From NCBI GenBank assembly GCA_947650285.1, contig CANTFL010000086.1, positions 620,001 through 684,000 of the forward strand: a DNA stretch of 64,000 bases. Reading direction: 5' to 3'. Source of the DNA: Hyaloperonospora brassicae. Taxonomy: Eukaryota; Oomycota; Peronosporomycetes; Peronosporales; Peronosporaceae. Shown here piece after piece: positions 12,029-21,871 of the stretch (position 1 is its first letter; the number at the start of each line of letters is the position of its first letter). The notes under the pieces are model-generated. The model had not been told where the DNA came from. It saw only the letters and a list, made by a program, of their open reading frames with translations, and made no database searches. Made by a program: the position numbers and the translations under genes.

Positions 12029-14369
12029 ATGACTCGGCTAATACAGAGGCTGCAGCAGACTGGAAGGACCACACGAATGGGTACTATCTACCGCTATATG
12101 ACGACCAACGCCAAGGAAAAGCGTGTCAGTCGTGTAAGGGGCACAAGAGACGTGCTAGTGGATGAACTGCAGCACCATCGCGAGGTGCTGGACGTGCTGC
12201 AGCAGACTGTTGAGCGCTACGGGTTTCGCATGGTACGATCACGTCAGGCTCTTGCGGTGGATATACCGGTATACTGAGTACCGACGTGTTTCATCAGATC
12301 CAGACACCGGTGCTGGAATACACCGACTTGTTCGCGCGGTCACTGGGCAATGGCTCCGATATTGTCATGAAGGTGGGTGCGTACGTGGAGACGAATGACT
12401 GGAGCGTTGTCAGTCAGTTCTGAATTGATTGTGTGCAGGAAATGTACACGTTCACGGACAAATCTGACAGGAGCGTGACGCTGAGACCTGAAGGCACTGC
12501 TGGTAACCTGGTGCTGATCTTTTTGATGCGTTAACTGCTGTTTGAAAGTGCTGTGCGCTCATGACTGACGATGCTCTGGAGCGTATTTGCAGGTATTATG
12601 CGAGCTCTTGTAAGCAATAATCTGCTCTCTTCACTTCCGCAAAAACTGTCATACTCGGGCAGCATGTTCCGGTGCGTAGGGATTGATGGTGTTGATGATG
12701 TTCCAATGTCGGATCAAAGTACTTCGCGTAATGTTGTGTTTCTGTGCTGAGTATGTAGGTACGAACGTCCGCAGCGCGGGAGATACCGAGAGTTCCAGCA
12801 ATTTGGTTCGTTCTTAGTACGAAACGTGTCAGGAGGTGGTCTGATATCGTCGCGTTTGCGTTATCGTGTCAGGCGTGGAATTTGTGGGCTCTTCAGGCCC
12901 ATCGATTGATGTCGAGGTACAATAAGTGTATCGAAGCAAGTGTCTACAGCAGTGGTCTCACAGTGTCTGGTTCGTATGCAGGTTATTGCCATGGCAGCTG
13001 ACGCGTTGGACGCCATAGGCATACAGGACAAAGTTGTGCTGGAGTTGAACTCGCTTGGCGATTACGAAAGGTCCTACATGAAATGACACCGTTTTGCACA
13101 ACGAGGAATCCATGACGCAGCAAAGACTTATGTTGACTTTTTGTTACCCAAAAGTCGCGCACGGTATCGCGCTGCACTGGAATCATATTTTGCGAAGTAT
13201 AAGGAAGATTTGTCTGCGGATAGTGTCAATCGGTGCGTCAATCTTTGTGGGGGATGCTACTTGCAGTGTATGATAGTCGTAGCTTATTGGTGTGTGTTTC
13301 AGCCTTGACCGAGGGAGCGTTCTTCGGATCCTGGACTCGAAAAGTGAGACTGACCAGAAACTTGTTGCGGACGCACCGATTCTTAGCGACTTTCTGTCCG
13401 ACGAGTCCAAAACGGTAGCAAAGAAAGCCACTCTACGCTATGTCTGTTTCACGCGCACTGATCCTGTGTTGTTGGTTCATTTCAGCGCTTTGACGCGGTT
13501 CTGATGGGTTTGAGCGCATTACGTATCAACTATCGGCAGAATCCACGCCTTGTGAGAGGATTGGTATGTAATTGCCTTCCTGATTTTTTTTCCAAAAGTG
13601 ATACTAGTCGCTTACTCTACGTCGATGTCGTCGAACTGGATGGCAATCAGGACTACTACAGCAATACTGTGTTCGAGTTTGTGCAACGAACATCAGACAT
13701 TCCTGACGAGGAGAAAGCAACTCATGGTGGTACAACGGTGCTCGCGGGTGGTTGTTATGACGGCCTAGCGGGTTCGTTAGGGGGGCATGCAACGGCTTGC
13801 GTGGGCTGGGCGGCAGGCGTAGACAGGCTAAGTCTACTACGCGAGATGCCAGCCAAGAGTGTGTTTTCTGTTGCGGTACGTTGCAGTGCGTAGCTAGCAT
13901 CACCGTAATCTTGTACATGATTGTATTTTCTTTTTGGAATACCAGGTCGTACCCGTTCTTATTGGCGGTAGTTCGAACCGGGTGCTCCATGAAGCGATGC
14001 GGGTCGCGAAGGTACATCACAACGATGAATGGGCTCTCTCTTGGCTTGCTTTTACATGCACGGTATGCACGATTTGTTTTCAGACGCTCCGATGCTCTGG
14101 TATGACCGTTCATTTCTGTCACGAGTGTGGTAATATGAAGAAACAGATGAAGGTGATGATGATATGAAAGGGCAGCAGAGGATATGAAACTTGTTGCTTA
14201 CCTCATGTAACTATCGATACAGGCTGCAGAGCGCTATGGCAGCAGTTACGCCGTGATTCTCGGAGAAGTAGAAATTGATAAGCAGCGTGTGAAAGTAAAG
14301 AATCTCAAGGAGCGTGAGGAGACTGAGGTGCCGATGGACCAGCTCGAAAGCTTTGACTTTCGTCGATAG
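12029..14369 (+). CDS. Histidyl-tRNA synthetase, 14 exons
   Basis: Class II synthetase that charges tRNA-His. Exons: 12029-12232, 12298-12372, 12439-12502, 12593-12671, 12759-12805, 12873-12916, 12982-13070, 13155-13232, 13303-13414, 13486-13563, 13651-13875, 13946-14011, 14084-14152 and 14223-14369. All 13 introns are GT-AG and 65-90 bp, and every phase closes, giving 458 aa. Motifs in order: motif 1 region [28 protein letters not shown]; motif 2 [26 protein letters not shown]; histidine motif [13 protein letters not shown] (formed across a splice); AGGCYDGL; motif 3 [12 protein letters not shown]; then an anticodon-binding domain ending [10 protein letters not shown]. The first 35 residues are Arg/Thr-rich with no acidic residues, and a second Met follows at codon 17, as in genes that make mitochondrial and cytosolic forms from one locus. 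Odd point: AGGRYDGL normally has Arg where Cys is read here. No stop or frameshift is seen once introns are removed. Confidence 0.93.
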
Positions 14370-15482
14370 AAGATGTGGTTTCTCGGCCTCAATCCAGGAG
14401 GTGCTCGTGTCACGCTTGATACTGTTAACGTCAAAATAGAAGAGTAGAGGTCTGCTCCTCACCGGCTGTCTATCTAGTACACGTTTAGATGGCTTGAGTG
14501 CATGCAGGTTGGCGATGACTTCGTTGTGACATGCATTCAGCCTGCCAGGGTTTCCAGTCAACAATTGCACAAGTGTTGAGTATACGAAAACCCCCTGTAA
14601 AATAGTTGTCGTTATTCTTGTCACGATGTACGACCGAACCAGCATGCTCTAAACGCATTTTGTCGTCACGTTCAGGTCCCGCGCAAGATACTAGCAAGAC
14701 TAAGGTCCGAGCAAAACGAGTAGGAGGACGAGTGCAACGGGATGAGCCAGTTACATGTCCTTGACATTAGTAAATATCAATGCGCATTCTGTCCTGGATC
14801 ATTCATTACATATAACAAAAGTATCTTACAATGTCATATTCAGTGGCTTCTGCTACTTTCTGGTACAAAGACTATATTTACCAACGAGGCGTTCAATGAA
14901 TGGCAGACGCGCGCAACGCTGGTGAGCAGATAGTTGCTGTTCCAAATTGCATCAATTCAGATACGATTGATGCAACTATGACATATCTGTGTTGATAAGC
15001 TGAACTGCATCAATCGAGCTATCAATATACCATAGACTAATCTGTTTTTGTACGTCAAATTGTTTCCCCTTTACCTCGCGCACGTGCTCTGAGGCACTTG
15101 CTTACCCTCATTTTAGAGAAATTTAGCTTGTACTCTCTGTGCAGTATGAACGTGGAGCCGCTCAACAGAGAGTAGTAGCCAAATTCATAGACTTTCGCAA
15201 CGATGCCGCACCGTAGTCAAGATACAAGGTTCCTCGATTGTCAAGACAACGGCTGTATCGGTGAAATCCAAATGGTATTGTAAACGAGGTCAAGTTATAC
15301 GATATCAAGTCATACGTAGAAATCAACACACCGCCCACGTGTTGTCACTGACTCGAACGAAATGGCGATCAGCCCATGTCAAGTAGTTGCACCGCAACGC
15401 ATTTTCTTAAGCGAAGAGCGACCTTCCACGTTGCCCAGACTTGTCGACTGACGAAAAGAGTACTCCTATCCGTTATGAGTTG
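14370..15482. other. HisRS 3' flank up to element A, nothing recognised
   Basis: No coding motif or repeat was recognised on either strand. It ends in agttg, the left copy of the target-site duplication of element A. Confidence 0.6.
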
Positions 15483-15872
15483 TGTAACGGGGCACACCCT
15501 TGCGTAACTTAACGCAAGGGTTTTGGGTGCCCCGACAGACGTACACGTGGCAAGCGAGGAAGCGTAGGTAGGGTAAAAGCAGAACTGTTATATTAATATA
15601 ATTAAGTCTTTTAACTACTGTCTCTCTGTTTGACTTAATTCAATTATACTAATATAACTGGATGTATGGTGACGTCTCGTCACCACTCATTGCGCGCGTC
15701 TTGCGGCGATTGGTGGGTTGATATCATCAAGATATCAACCAATGAACAGACTCTTTGGTCGACCCTTCAATATCACCGCTTTGGTGATATTGTTTAAAGA
15801 ATATCATCTTCATATTCTTTATTGTCACTTTCCTTAAAGTGACAATTTCATGTAACGGGCTGCCCCGTTACA
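15483..15872 (-). repeat. Element A 3' LTR
   Basis: 390 bp starting TGTAACGGGGCA and ending CCCCGTTACA; the ends are inverted copies of each other over about 12 bp. It contains eight consecutive hairpin dyads: 15497-15520, 15587-15658, 15668-15684, 15716-15740, 15768-15792, 15796-15820, 15821-15846 and 15851-15872, most with perfect 7-11 bp stems. It matches 23092-23481 except at 15638, 15639, 15641 and 15644. It is preceded on the left by the duplication agttg. Confidence 0.97.
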
Positions 15873-15884
15873 TCACCCCCCTTA
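15873..15884 (-). other. Polypurine tract of element A
   Basis: Read on the minus strand, aaggggggtga directly abuts the 3' LTR. This is the expected position and composition of the plus-strand primer. It fixes the direction of the element as minus. Confidence 0.85.
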
Positions 15885-16002
15885 ACTGATAGTCACCGTG
15901 TGACTAAGGAAAAGATGGAGGCCACCCGTTGGCCACCATTGGGACAGGGAGCACTTGTTGGGTCCGTTCCATTCACTTTCCACTTGACCTCGCATAATCA
16001 AC

Positions 16003-17529
16003 ATGTCTATGCGAGGTGACTCAAGACCCACACAGCCCGGTGCTGTGCCAGCCTCTGCGGCAGACGATTCGTCGTCTGCCGCCCCTTCTTCGCCTGCAGC
16101 AACAGGTGCTGCAGGTGCACGCGGTATCACACCGCGTGCGCACGATGACCCTGATGTAGAGGTCATCTACTCTGGCGAGTCAGACGTGTCTGACTCGGGC
16201 AATGCTCCAGAGGCGTCTCGCTCACCGGCGACGCCTCAGTATTCGCCAAGACCACTTCCGAACGAACGGACTCGTGATTTGCATCACAGTCTGTTCGGCA
16301 GTGATGATGATGATCAGGGTGGTGAGGAATTCTATTCCTTACCACCGCCGGCTCGTGCGTCTTCGCACGAGCGTGATGACGACGGCGCGAGCCGTCGTCA
16401 ATCTGGAAGCCGTGGTACCGACAAAGGTACCACTGTGAAGCGTGATGAGTTGAAGCCGTGGCGTTTGCCCGAACGGCTCATCAATAGCCTGTCTCACGAG
16501 ACAGGCCAACACCATCGAATACCCTTATTCGATGCAACTGAGCTTGACGGCTTGAGTTCTAGCGCGAAGAACTTTCGCGCTGAGGAAGATTTTTATCTCG
16601 ATTTCTTCCTTAGACATCGATGGTACAACAACAACCAAAAGCGTGACAAGGCCTCGCTTTTGGCTGCGTGGAACGCGTTCGTCCAAAACGTAAAGAATTT
16701 TGGACGAGAAGGGTGGCTCAAGAAGCTTGAAGCGACACGCCTCAGGTTCGAAAAGCGAACACCAACCGGTGCAAGGTACCGGTTGCACTGTTTGTCGAGT
16801 GAGGCAGACATTCCTTGCCTCACATGGGGAGACCCTTGTGCGAGTTGTGTTGACAACTCGCAGCGTGTACATAGGGATGTGTACTCCCTAAATTCGCCCT
16901 GGGGAAGGGCACACATCTCGGCTGAGATGCGTGCCGCGATTGCAAACTTGCAATCCGTCTACAAGCGCCTAGGGCGCGTGTTTACCGATGGGCCAAAGGA
17001 CTCATCGGATGGGTCTCGTCATACTGGCGGACGAGACCTTCAACATCCATCAACAGCTGAGAGCGGGGCTCCCAGCTGTTCTAAGAGGGTGGATACCCCC
17101 GCCACTGGACGAGGTAGCTCGTCCTTGATCCTGAATCGTCACGGTGATTCAAGATACGCTCCACTAGAAAGTGTTGATCACCGTGAGCATCCACCAAAGG
17201 ATGTGGTGGAGGAGGAAAGAACTCCTCCAGATGATTCGGTTCACCATCTCGACCCTTACGAGATGGATCGCGCAATCGATGAATTGCGCGATGACTTGAA
17301 GCACGAGCGCAACCGGCGCTACGCTTTGACCGATACCGTGCGGAAGAACCGCAAGGGTAACGAGGCTGATCGGGCGAGGGATCGCGCCGATTATGCCACA
17401 GCGCAGCTTCAGGTCGAGCGGGATGTCCGCTCCCTATTCGGCGAGCTGGCGAGAGCTCGCGGGGAGATATCTCGGTTGAGTTCCGAGGTATCATATCTGC
17501 GCGACCAGACGGATCGTATGGAGCGCTAA
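16003..17529 (+). CDS. Antisense accessory ORF of element A (508 aa)
   Basis: Intact ORF on the strand opposite to gag-pol, starting about 130 bp inside the 3' LTR. Residues 1-140 are low complexity (Ala, Ser, Asp, Pro). Residues about 145-330 look folded: [35 protein letters not shown], then a Cys cluster [20 protein letters not shown] that could bind a metal, then [18 protein letters not shown]. Residues about 415-508 are a charged coiled coil ([18 protein letters not shown] to [17 protein letters not shown]). Its last 548 nt overlap the chromodomain end of pol on the other strand. Extra antisense ORFs between pol and the 3' LTR are known in some plant gypsy lineages; the function is unknown. 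Possible roles are nucleic-acid binding, particle assembly or silencing suppression. It remains open while gag-pol is broken. I do not recognise the folded domain. Confidence 0.7.
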   Translation: MSMRGDSRPTQPGAVPASAADDSSSAAPSSPAATGAAGARGITPRAHDDPDVEVIYSGESDVSDSGNAPEASRSPATPQYSPRPLPNERTRDLHHSLFGSDDDDQGGEEFYSLPPPARASSHERDDDGASRRQSGSRGTDKGTTVKRDELKPWRLPERLINSLSHETGQHHRIPLFDATELDGLSSSAKNFRAEEDFYLDFFLRHRWYNNNQKRDKASLLAAWNAFVQNVKNFGREGWLKKLEATRLRFEKRTPTGARYRLHCLSSEADIPCLTWGDPCASCVDNSQRVHRDVYSLNSPWGRAHISAEMRAAIANLQSVYKRLGRVFTDGPKDSSDGSRHTGGRDLQHPSTAESGAPSCSKRVDTPATGRGSSSLILNRHGDSRYAPLESVDHREHPPKDVVEEERTPPDDSVHHLDPYEMDRAIDELRDDLKHERNRRYALTDTVRKNRKGNEADRARDRADYATAQLQVERDVRSLFGELARARGEISRLSSEVSYLRDQTDRMER

Positions 17530-18214
17530 CGCAAGAACTTGATGGATGTTCTTGAACGTGGGGGCTATCTTCATCGGAAGAAGAAGGCTCGTACTGACAG
17601 TACGACCTAAGCCTCCCCACGTAAAACGTAGGATGCGTGCGCATCCTACGTGGCAATTCGAGTGTGTATGCATTGCCCTTGCGATGCAACACTCGAAATG
17701 ACCCAATGTATTTCGGCAGTAGTTTACTACTGCCGACACTAGTGACTGCATGTCCAGGTAAGTTTACCGTAGACAGTAGTACTAGGTCGTTAACCTTAAA
17801 TGAAAGAACATTTGCTCTTCCATTCTTGTCTGCGTTCCGTTTCTGACGGACCACCGCATTTGCGATGGAGTCCTGAACGAAACGGACTACCGCTTCTCGA
17901 TCCAGCAGAAAGTTCTCTGCTGACTCTTTGTTTTGTCTTTCAGTGCGCTTCGTGCGCACTGCTAAGAGATTGCTCTCTTCTTCAGCGAGGTTGTCTTCTT
18001 CCTCGCTGGCATAATCGTTGACGATGCTGAATATACCAGCATCGTCATCATCATCCGAGTCAGTAATAGCGTCGCCGCTATTATTGAGGTGGTGTTCTTC
18101 ATCGATGTCGACATTTTCGACATCGGCATCATACGTGACGACGTTAGCGTCGACACGTGATGAGCAAGAGCCACAACGGTTTTTGCTCGAGCGAGTCCCT
18201 CCCCCCTTATCCAA
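16982..18214 (-). pseudogene. Element A integrase C-terminus and chromodomain
   Basis: Follows the integrase core after a frame change inside a C-rich run near 18198-18206. It contains a GTRSSKNR basic patch, an unusual acidic insert (DSDDDDDAGIF... and ASEEEDNLAEEES), the integrase C-terminal core VNDLVLLSTVNLPGHA...LLPKYIGSFRVLHRKGNAYTL, and FYVGRLRSYCQYEP. A chromodomain follows: [14 protein letters not shown]...[11 protein letters not shown], a TAG stop at 17081-17083, then [25 protein letters not shown] to the natural TAA at 16982-16984. Chromodomains in this position steer insertion toward marked chromatin. The stop removes the third aromatic-cage region, so this copy would make a truncated domain. 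Confidence 0.85.
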
Positions 18215-19050
18215 GAGTCACACTCTATAAGGATGGGCACTCGTGGATGGCGTAGGCCATTCACGTAAAACGGTGTGTGCTGTGTTGAAGCATGCACCGA
18301 ATTATTGATGGCGAATTCCACCATGGGTAGGAATTCGCTCCAACTCGGAAACGAGTGGACATATCCTCGAAGGATTTTTTCGAAGACACGGTTCGCACGT
18401 TCCGTCCGACCATCTGTTTCTGGATGGTCAGAAGTGGACATCTTCAATCGTGTTCCGAGAGTACGGAACACGGTTTGCCAAAATGCCGCCGTGAACCGAG
18501 GGTCACGGTCGGATACGAGTTCACGGGGTAACCCGTGGAGTCTAAAGACCGTGTCTAGAAAGACACGAGCACAACCTTGAGCCTTGATAGACTCGGGAAT
18601 AGCAGCAAGATGTACCATCTTGATGAATCGGTCAACAAACACAAGAATACCATTATTATTGTGAGCGTCTTCGGGGAATCCGAAGACGAAGTCCATGGAA
18701 ACGGACTGCCAGCACTCTGTCGGAACAGGCAGAGGCTGCAATGGTGCACGGGATGAAGGACTAGGCTTCACCCGTTGACAAACCTCGCAAGCACGTATGT
18801 ACTTGCGAACAAACTGATACTGGCGGGGCCAGTAAAAGTCACGACTTACCGTGAGGTAAGTCTTTTCCCTTCCACGATGATCGCTTGTTGGGGCATCGTG
18901 ACACTCATACATGATGCGCAAACGCAAATCATGATGAGCGGGTACGAAGACACGAGGCGTGTCGTCGGCAACAGCTGTATAGTACAGCAATTCGTCGCGT
19001 GTACTATACCGATCCGATGAGGATCGGTACAAAGCCGGTAAATCCCTCAT
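18215..19050 (-). pseudogene. Element A integrase zinc and catalytic core
   Basis: Contains the HHCC zinc domain (HDAPTSDHRGREKTYLTVSRDFYW...CEVCQRVKPS), then the DDE core: MDFVFGFPEDAHNNNGILVFVDRFIKMVHLA (first Asp), LVSDRDPRFTAAFW (second Asp) and TDGRTERANRVFEKIL (Glu). Catalytic residues are present and the core itself is open. It is separated from RNase H by a frame change at about 19050 and from its C-terminal domain by one at about 18200. The conserved DRDPRF motif sits inside one of the dyads (18489-18508). Confidence 0.9.
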
Positions 19051-19631
19051 GGATTACTGGATGGATTCACCAGATGATCCATCAATCGCAGAAGATCCTT
19101 ATCTTCCGCGTATGCCTTTCGTACGTCGTCAAGTAAACTTGACGACGGGACACTGACTGACAGTGTCGCAACAGTGGGCTTATCCTCACAGTTGGATTGT
19201 GCGTCCGGCTCGAAATCGGGCCGGCGCGAAAGAGCATCCGCGACGACATTGAGTCGTCCCGGTTTATACTCCACGGAGAAGTTATACTCCGCGAAGAAAG
19301 ACAGCCACCTCGCCATTCTTTGCGAGAGGTGTGGGATGTTTACGGCCGTGCGTAATGACGCATGGTCCGTATAGACGATGAACGGTCTATCTCCCAAGAG
19401 ATAGACGCGAAACTTAGCCAGTGCGTACTTCATGGCAAGGAGCTCCTTGTCATGCACTGGGTAATTACGCTCAGCTGCTTGCAGCTGACGCGACTGATAA
19501 CAGATGACGCGCTCCGCGCCATCTGCATCGAACTGCATTAACGCACAGCCGATTGCAAAATCGCTGGCGTCACAGACCACATGAAATGGTCTGTCCTGAT
19601 CTGCAATCGCCAAGATCGGCGATTGCATCAA
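19047..19631 (-). pseudogene. Element A RNase H domain
   Basis: Begins with MMQSPILAIADQDRPFHVVCDASDFAIGCALMQ (first catalytic Asp), then RQLQAAERNYPVHDKELLAMKYAL (Glu), VYTDHASLR (Asp) and a tail KPGRLNVVADALSRRPDFE. The order is that of gypsy RNase H. The domain is intact but is cut off from RT by TGA at 19662-19664 and TGA at 19795-19797. It overlaps the integrase frame by a few bases at a frame change. Confidence 0.92.
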
Positions 19632-20591
19632 GCTTTGCTTGATACCTTCAAAGGAACGCTGTCATTCAGCGTTCCATGACCACTTGACATTTTTCTTGAG
19701 CAAGCAAGAAAGATGAACAGTCATCTCGGCGTAGTTGCGCGAGTACTTGTGCAAGTACGCCGCTAGACCAAGGAACTTCCTTAGTCACTTGACATCGACT
19801 GGCAATGGCCATTCGATGATCGCCTTGATCTGTTCGGGATCAGGGCGTACGCCGTGTTTACCCACTTTGCACCCAAGAAGTGGTATTTCGCTGGCCGCGA
19901 ATATACACTTCTTGAGGTTGGCATTTAAGCAATGCTTGCGCATAAGTTGAAGAACCTAACGAACGTGAGTTCTGTGAACTTCAACGTCCGTCTTCCCGTC
20001 CATAGCCCGGCTATGGACGAACACATCGTCGAAGTAACTCGGTGCGAAGTCTCGCACCGGTCTCAACAGATTTGTAACACATCTGTTGAATGTTGCAGGG
20101 GCATTGCTCAGCCCCTGTTGCCTCACTGTCTACTCCCACAGCATCCCGCTGGGGGTACTCACTGCCGTGAACGGGACGCCCCGTTCACGCATCAGGATCT
20201 GATAGAATCCTTTGTCAGATCCATGGACGAGAAGATGGTACTCTTTGACATACCATCTATGATGACGTCCTTCCTCGGTATCGGCGTCTGAGCCGGTACC
20301 GTTGCAGCATTCAACTTGTTGAATGCGTGCACTATCCGCCACCCTCCTGTGGCCTTTCGCACACAGAAAGTCGGAGAGCTGTGAGGGGATGTTGATTCCT
20401 TCACATGACCCGCTGCTAAGCGATCGGCAAAGAACTTGTCGATCGCTAGTACTTGTTCACGAGGAAGTGGCCACTGCTTCATGACACAGTACTTCGAGCC
20501 CGGTTTGAGCTCGATCTCGTGTCGAGTGCCTTTATCCTTAGACAACTCGCAAGAAACGGATTCAGGGAATACATCCTAGAATTCGATCAAA
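19632..20591 (-). pseudogene. Element A reverse transcriptase
   Basis: The N-terminal part (20545 to about 20192) reads KDKGTRHEIELKPGSKYCVMKQWPLPREQ and GGWRIVHAFNKLNAATVPAQTPIPRKD, ending at IFSSMDLT. A one-base frameshift near 20210-20220 moves to FYQILMRERGVPFTAVSTPSGMLWE. The catalytic YFDDVFVHSRAMDG is at about 20000-20040. A TAG at 19956-19958 and TGAs at 19795-19797 and 19662-19664 interrupt the thumb/connection. All RT motifs are present in order, so the ancestor was active; this copy is dead. Confidence 0.9.
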
Positions 20592-21871
20592 TCCTTATGC
20601 AAAGGATTTGCCTGAAGTGACTGCCAGGATTGAGACGTGTATCGCTCAATCCGAGTCTTCTCATCGAGTACACTTTCGTCCATCGATGAGCTGCTGATAA
20701 CCCGTTCGTTCTCAGAAAACACTGTTGCCGACCGAATATCGTCCACATACTCATCCTCTATGACGAGTATGCAGATCTGCTTGACTTTGCCACTACGCAG
20801 ATCACGCTAGAACCGAAACGGTTCTAGCGTTGGCAACTGAGTTATCTCTGAAGTTAACTTCGGAGGCACAATCAGATCAAGCGTAAAAGCGCCTACGCTT
20901 GATCCGTCATTAACCAAGACGTTCAACGTCTCGGTTTCTTCCTGGGAACTTGCTTCCACAGGTTGCTGAGGGCCTGATCCCTCAGCAAGTGACTCTTGAG
21001 GAATTCCTTCCTCAAGTACGTGGGGACTTATTCCCTCGACGTCTTCTGACTGTGGCTGTGCAACCACAGTCAGGGACCGATCCTATACGGTAGACTCTCC
21101 AGTCGACCTAGGATTTCCATGTTGCCCTTTGGGGGCAACAGGTTTCTTCTGTCTAAGATGCTGCCCGCCAGGCATGCATCCATGTCCCGGTCCACTCGAC
21201 TTCTTCGAGTGGTGGACCTTCGGCGCCGCCTGTACTTCTGTACAGCCGCCGTGAGCTTTCTCCACAGTGTAGTGATCACTACACTGTGATCTTGTGCAGT
21301 CGTGCTAACGACCGTACCGCAAGTGAGGCCATCGCACTCACTCGCAGTACCTTCACACGCTTGTGGACGCTCCATGACGATCATCAGATGGCCATCTGAT
21401 GAAAAAGCGGTAGGCATCTTCACGGATCGATGCTGCCAGCTCACCCTTGGCTCTTACTTTCTGAGCCAAGGTAATCCCAGGATGACATCAAATTTGTCAT
21501 CCAGATCTAGTACGATGAAGTCATCATCGTACTGTTCGCCCTGTAACGTGTAGTGGATTCCTACTACACGTTTCTCAACGGTTATCGATGCGCCTGTTGC
21601 AAGGCGCACCGTCATCCTCGTAAGGGGATGTCGCGCTCAACGAACTTGAGCCTACGACCCTCTAGTGACTGGCGACGAACAAAGTTGTTTGACGCCCCAC
21701 AGTCTACCAAGGCACGAAACGACAAATCATTTGTCGCTTCCAACTTCAAGGTGATGAGCGAAACGTCATCACCAGGTGCAGAGTCACACAATGATTGTGT
21801 ATCTGGAGCAACTTTCGTCAAGATATTTGCAAATTCTCTTGAGGTTGCTGGACCAGTAGGGCGCTCCGCCC
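20592..21871 (-). pseudogene. Element A protease and linker region
   Basis: The retropepsin-like part starts about 21830 with DLSFRALVDCGASNNFVRRQSL; DCGAS replaces the usual DSGA/DTGA, which I recall as common in oomycete gypsy elements. A frame change near 21612-21625 leads to VRLATGASITVEKRVVG, DDDFIVLDLDDKFDVILGLPWLRK, a TAA at 21454-21456, then EPRVSWQHRSVKM. The linker to RT (about 20600-21300) is Ser/Glu-rich with little conservation. Confidence 0.75.

Noticed and set aside
12029..14369. HisRS as a frameshifted pseudogene
   Set aside because: Every apparent break is removed by a GT-AG intron with matching phase, and all family motifs are then continuous.
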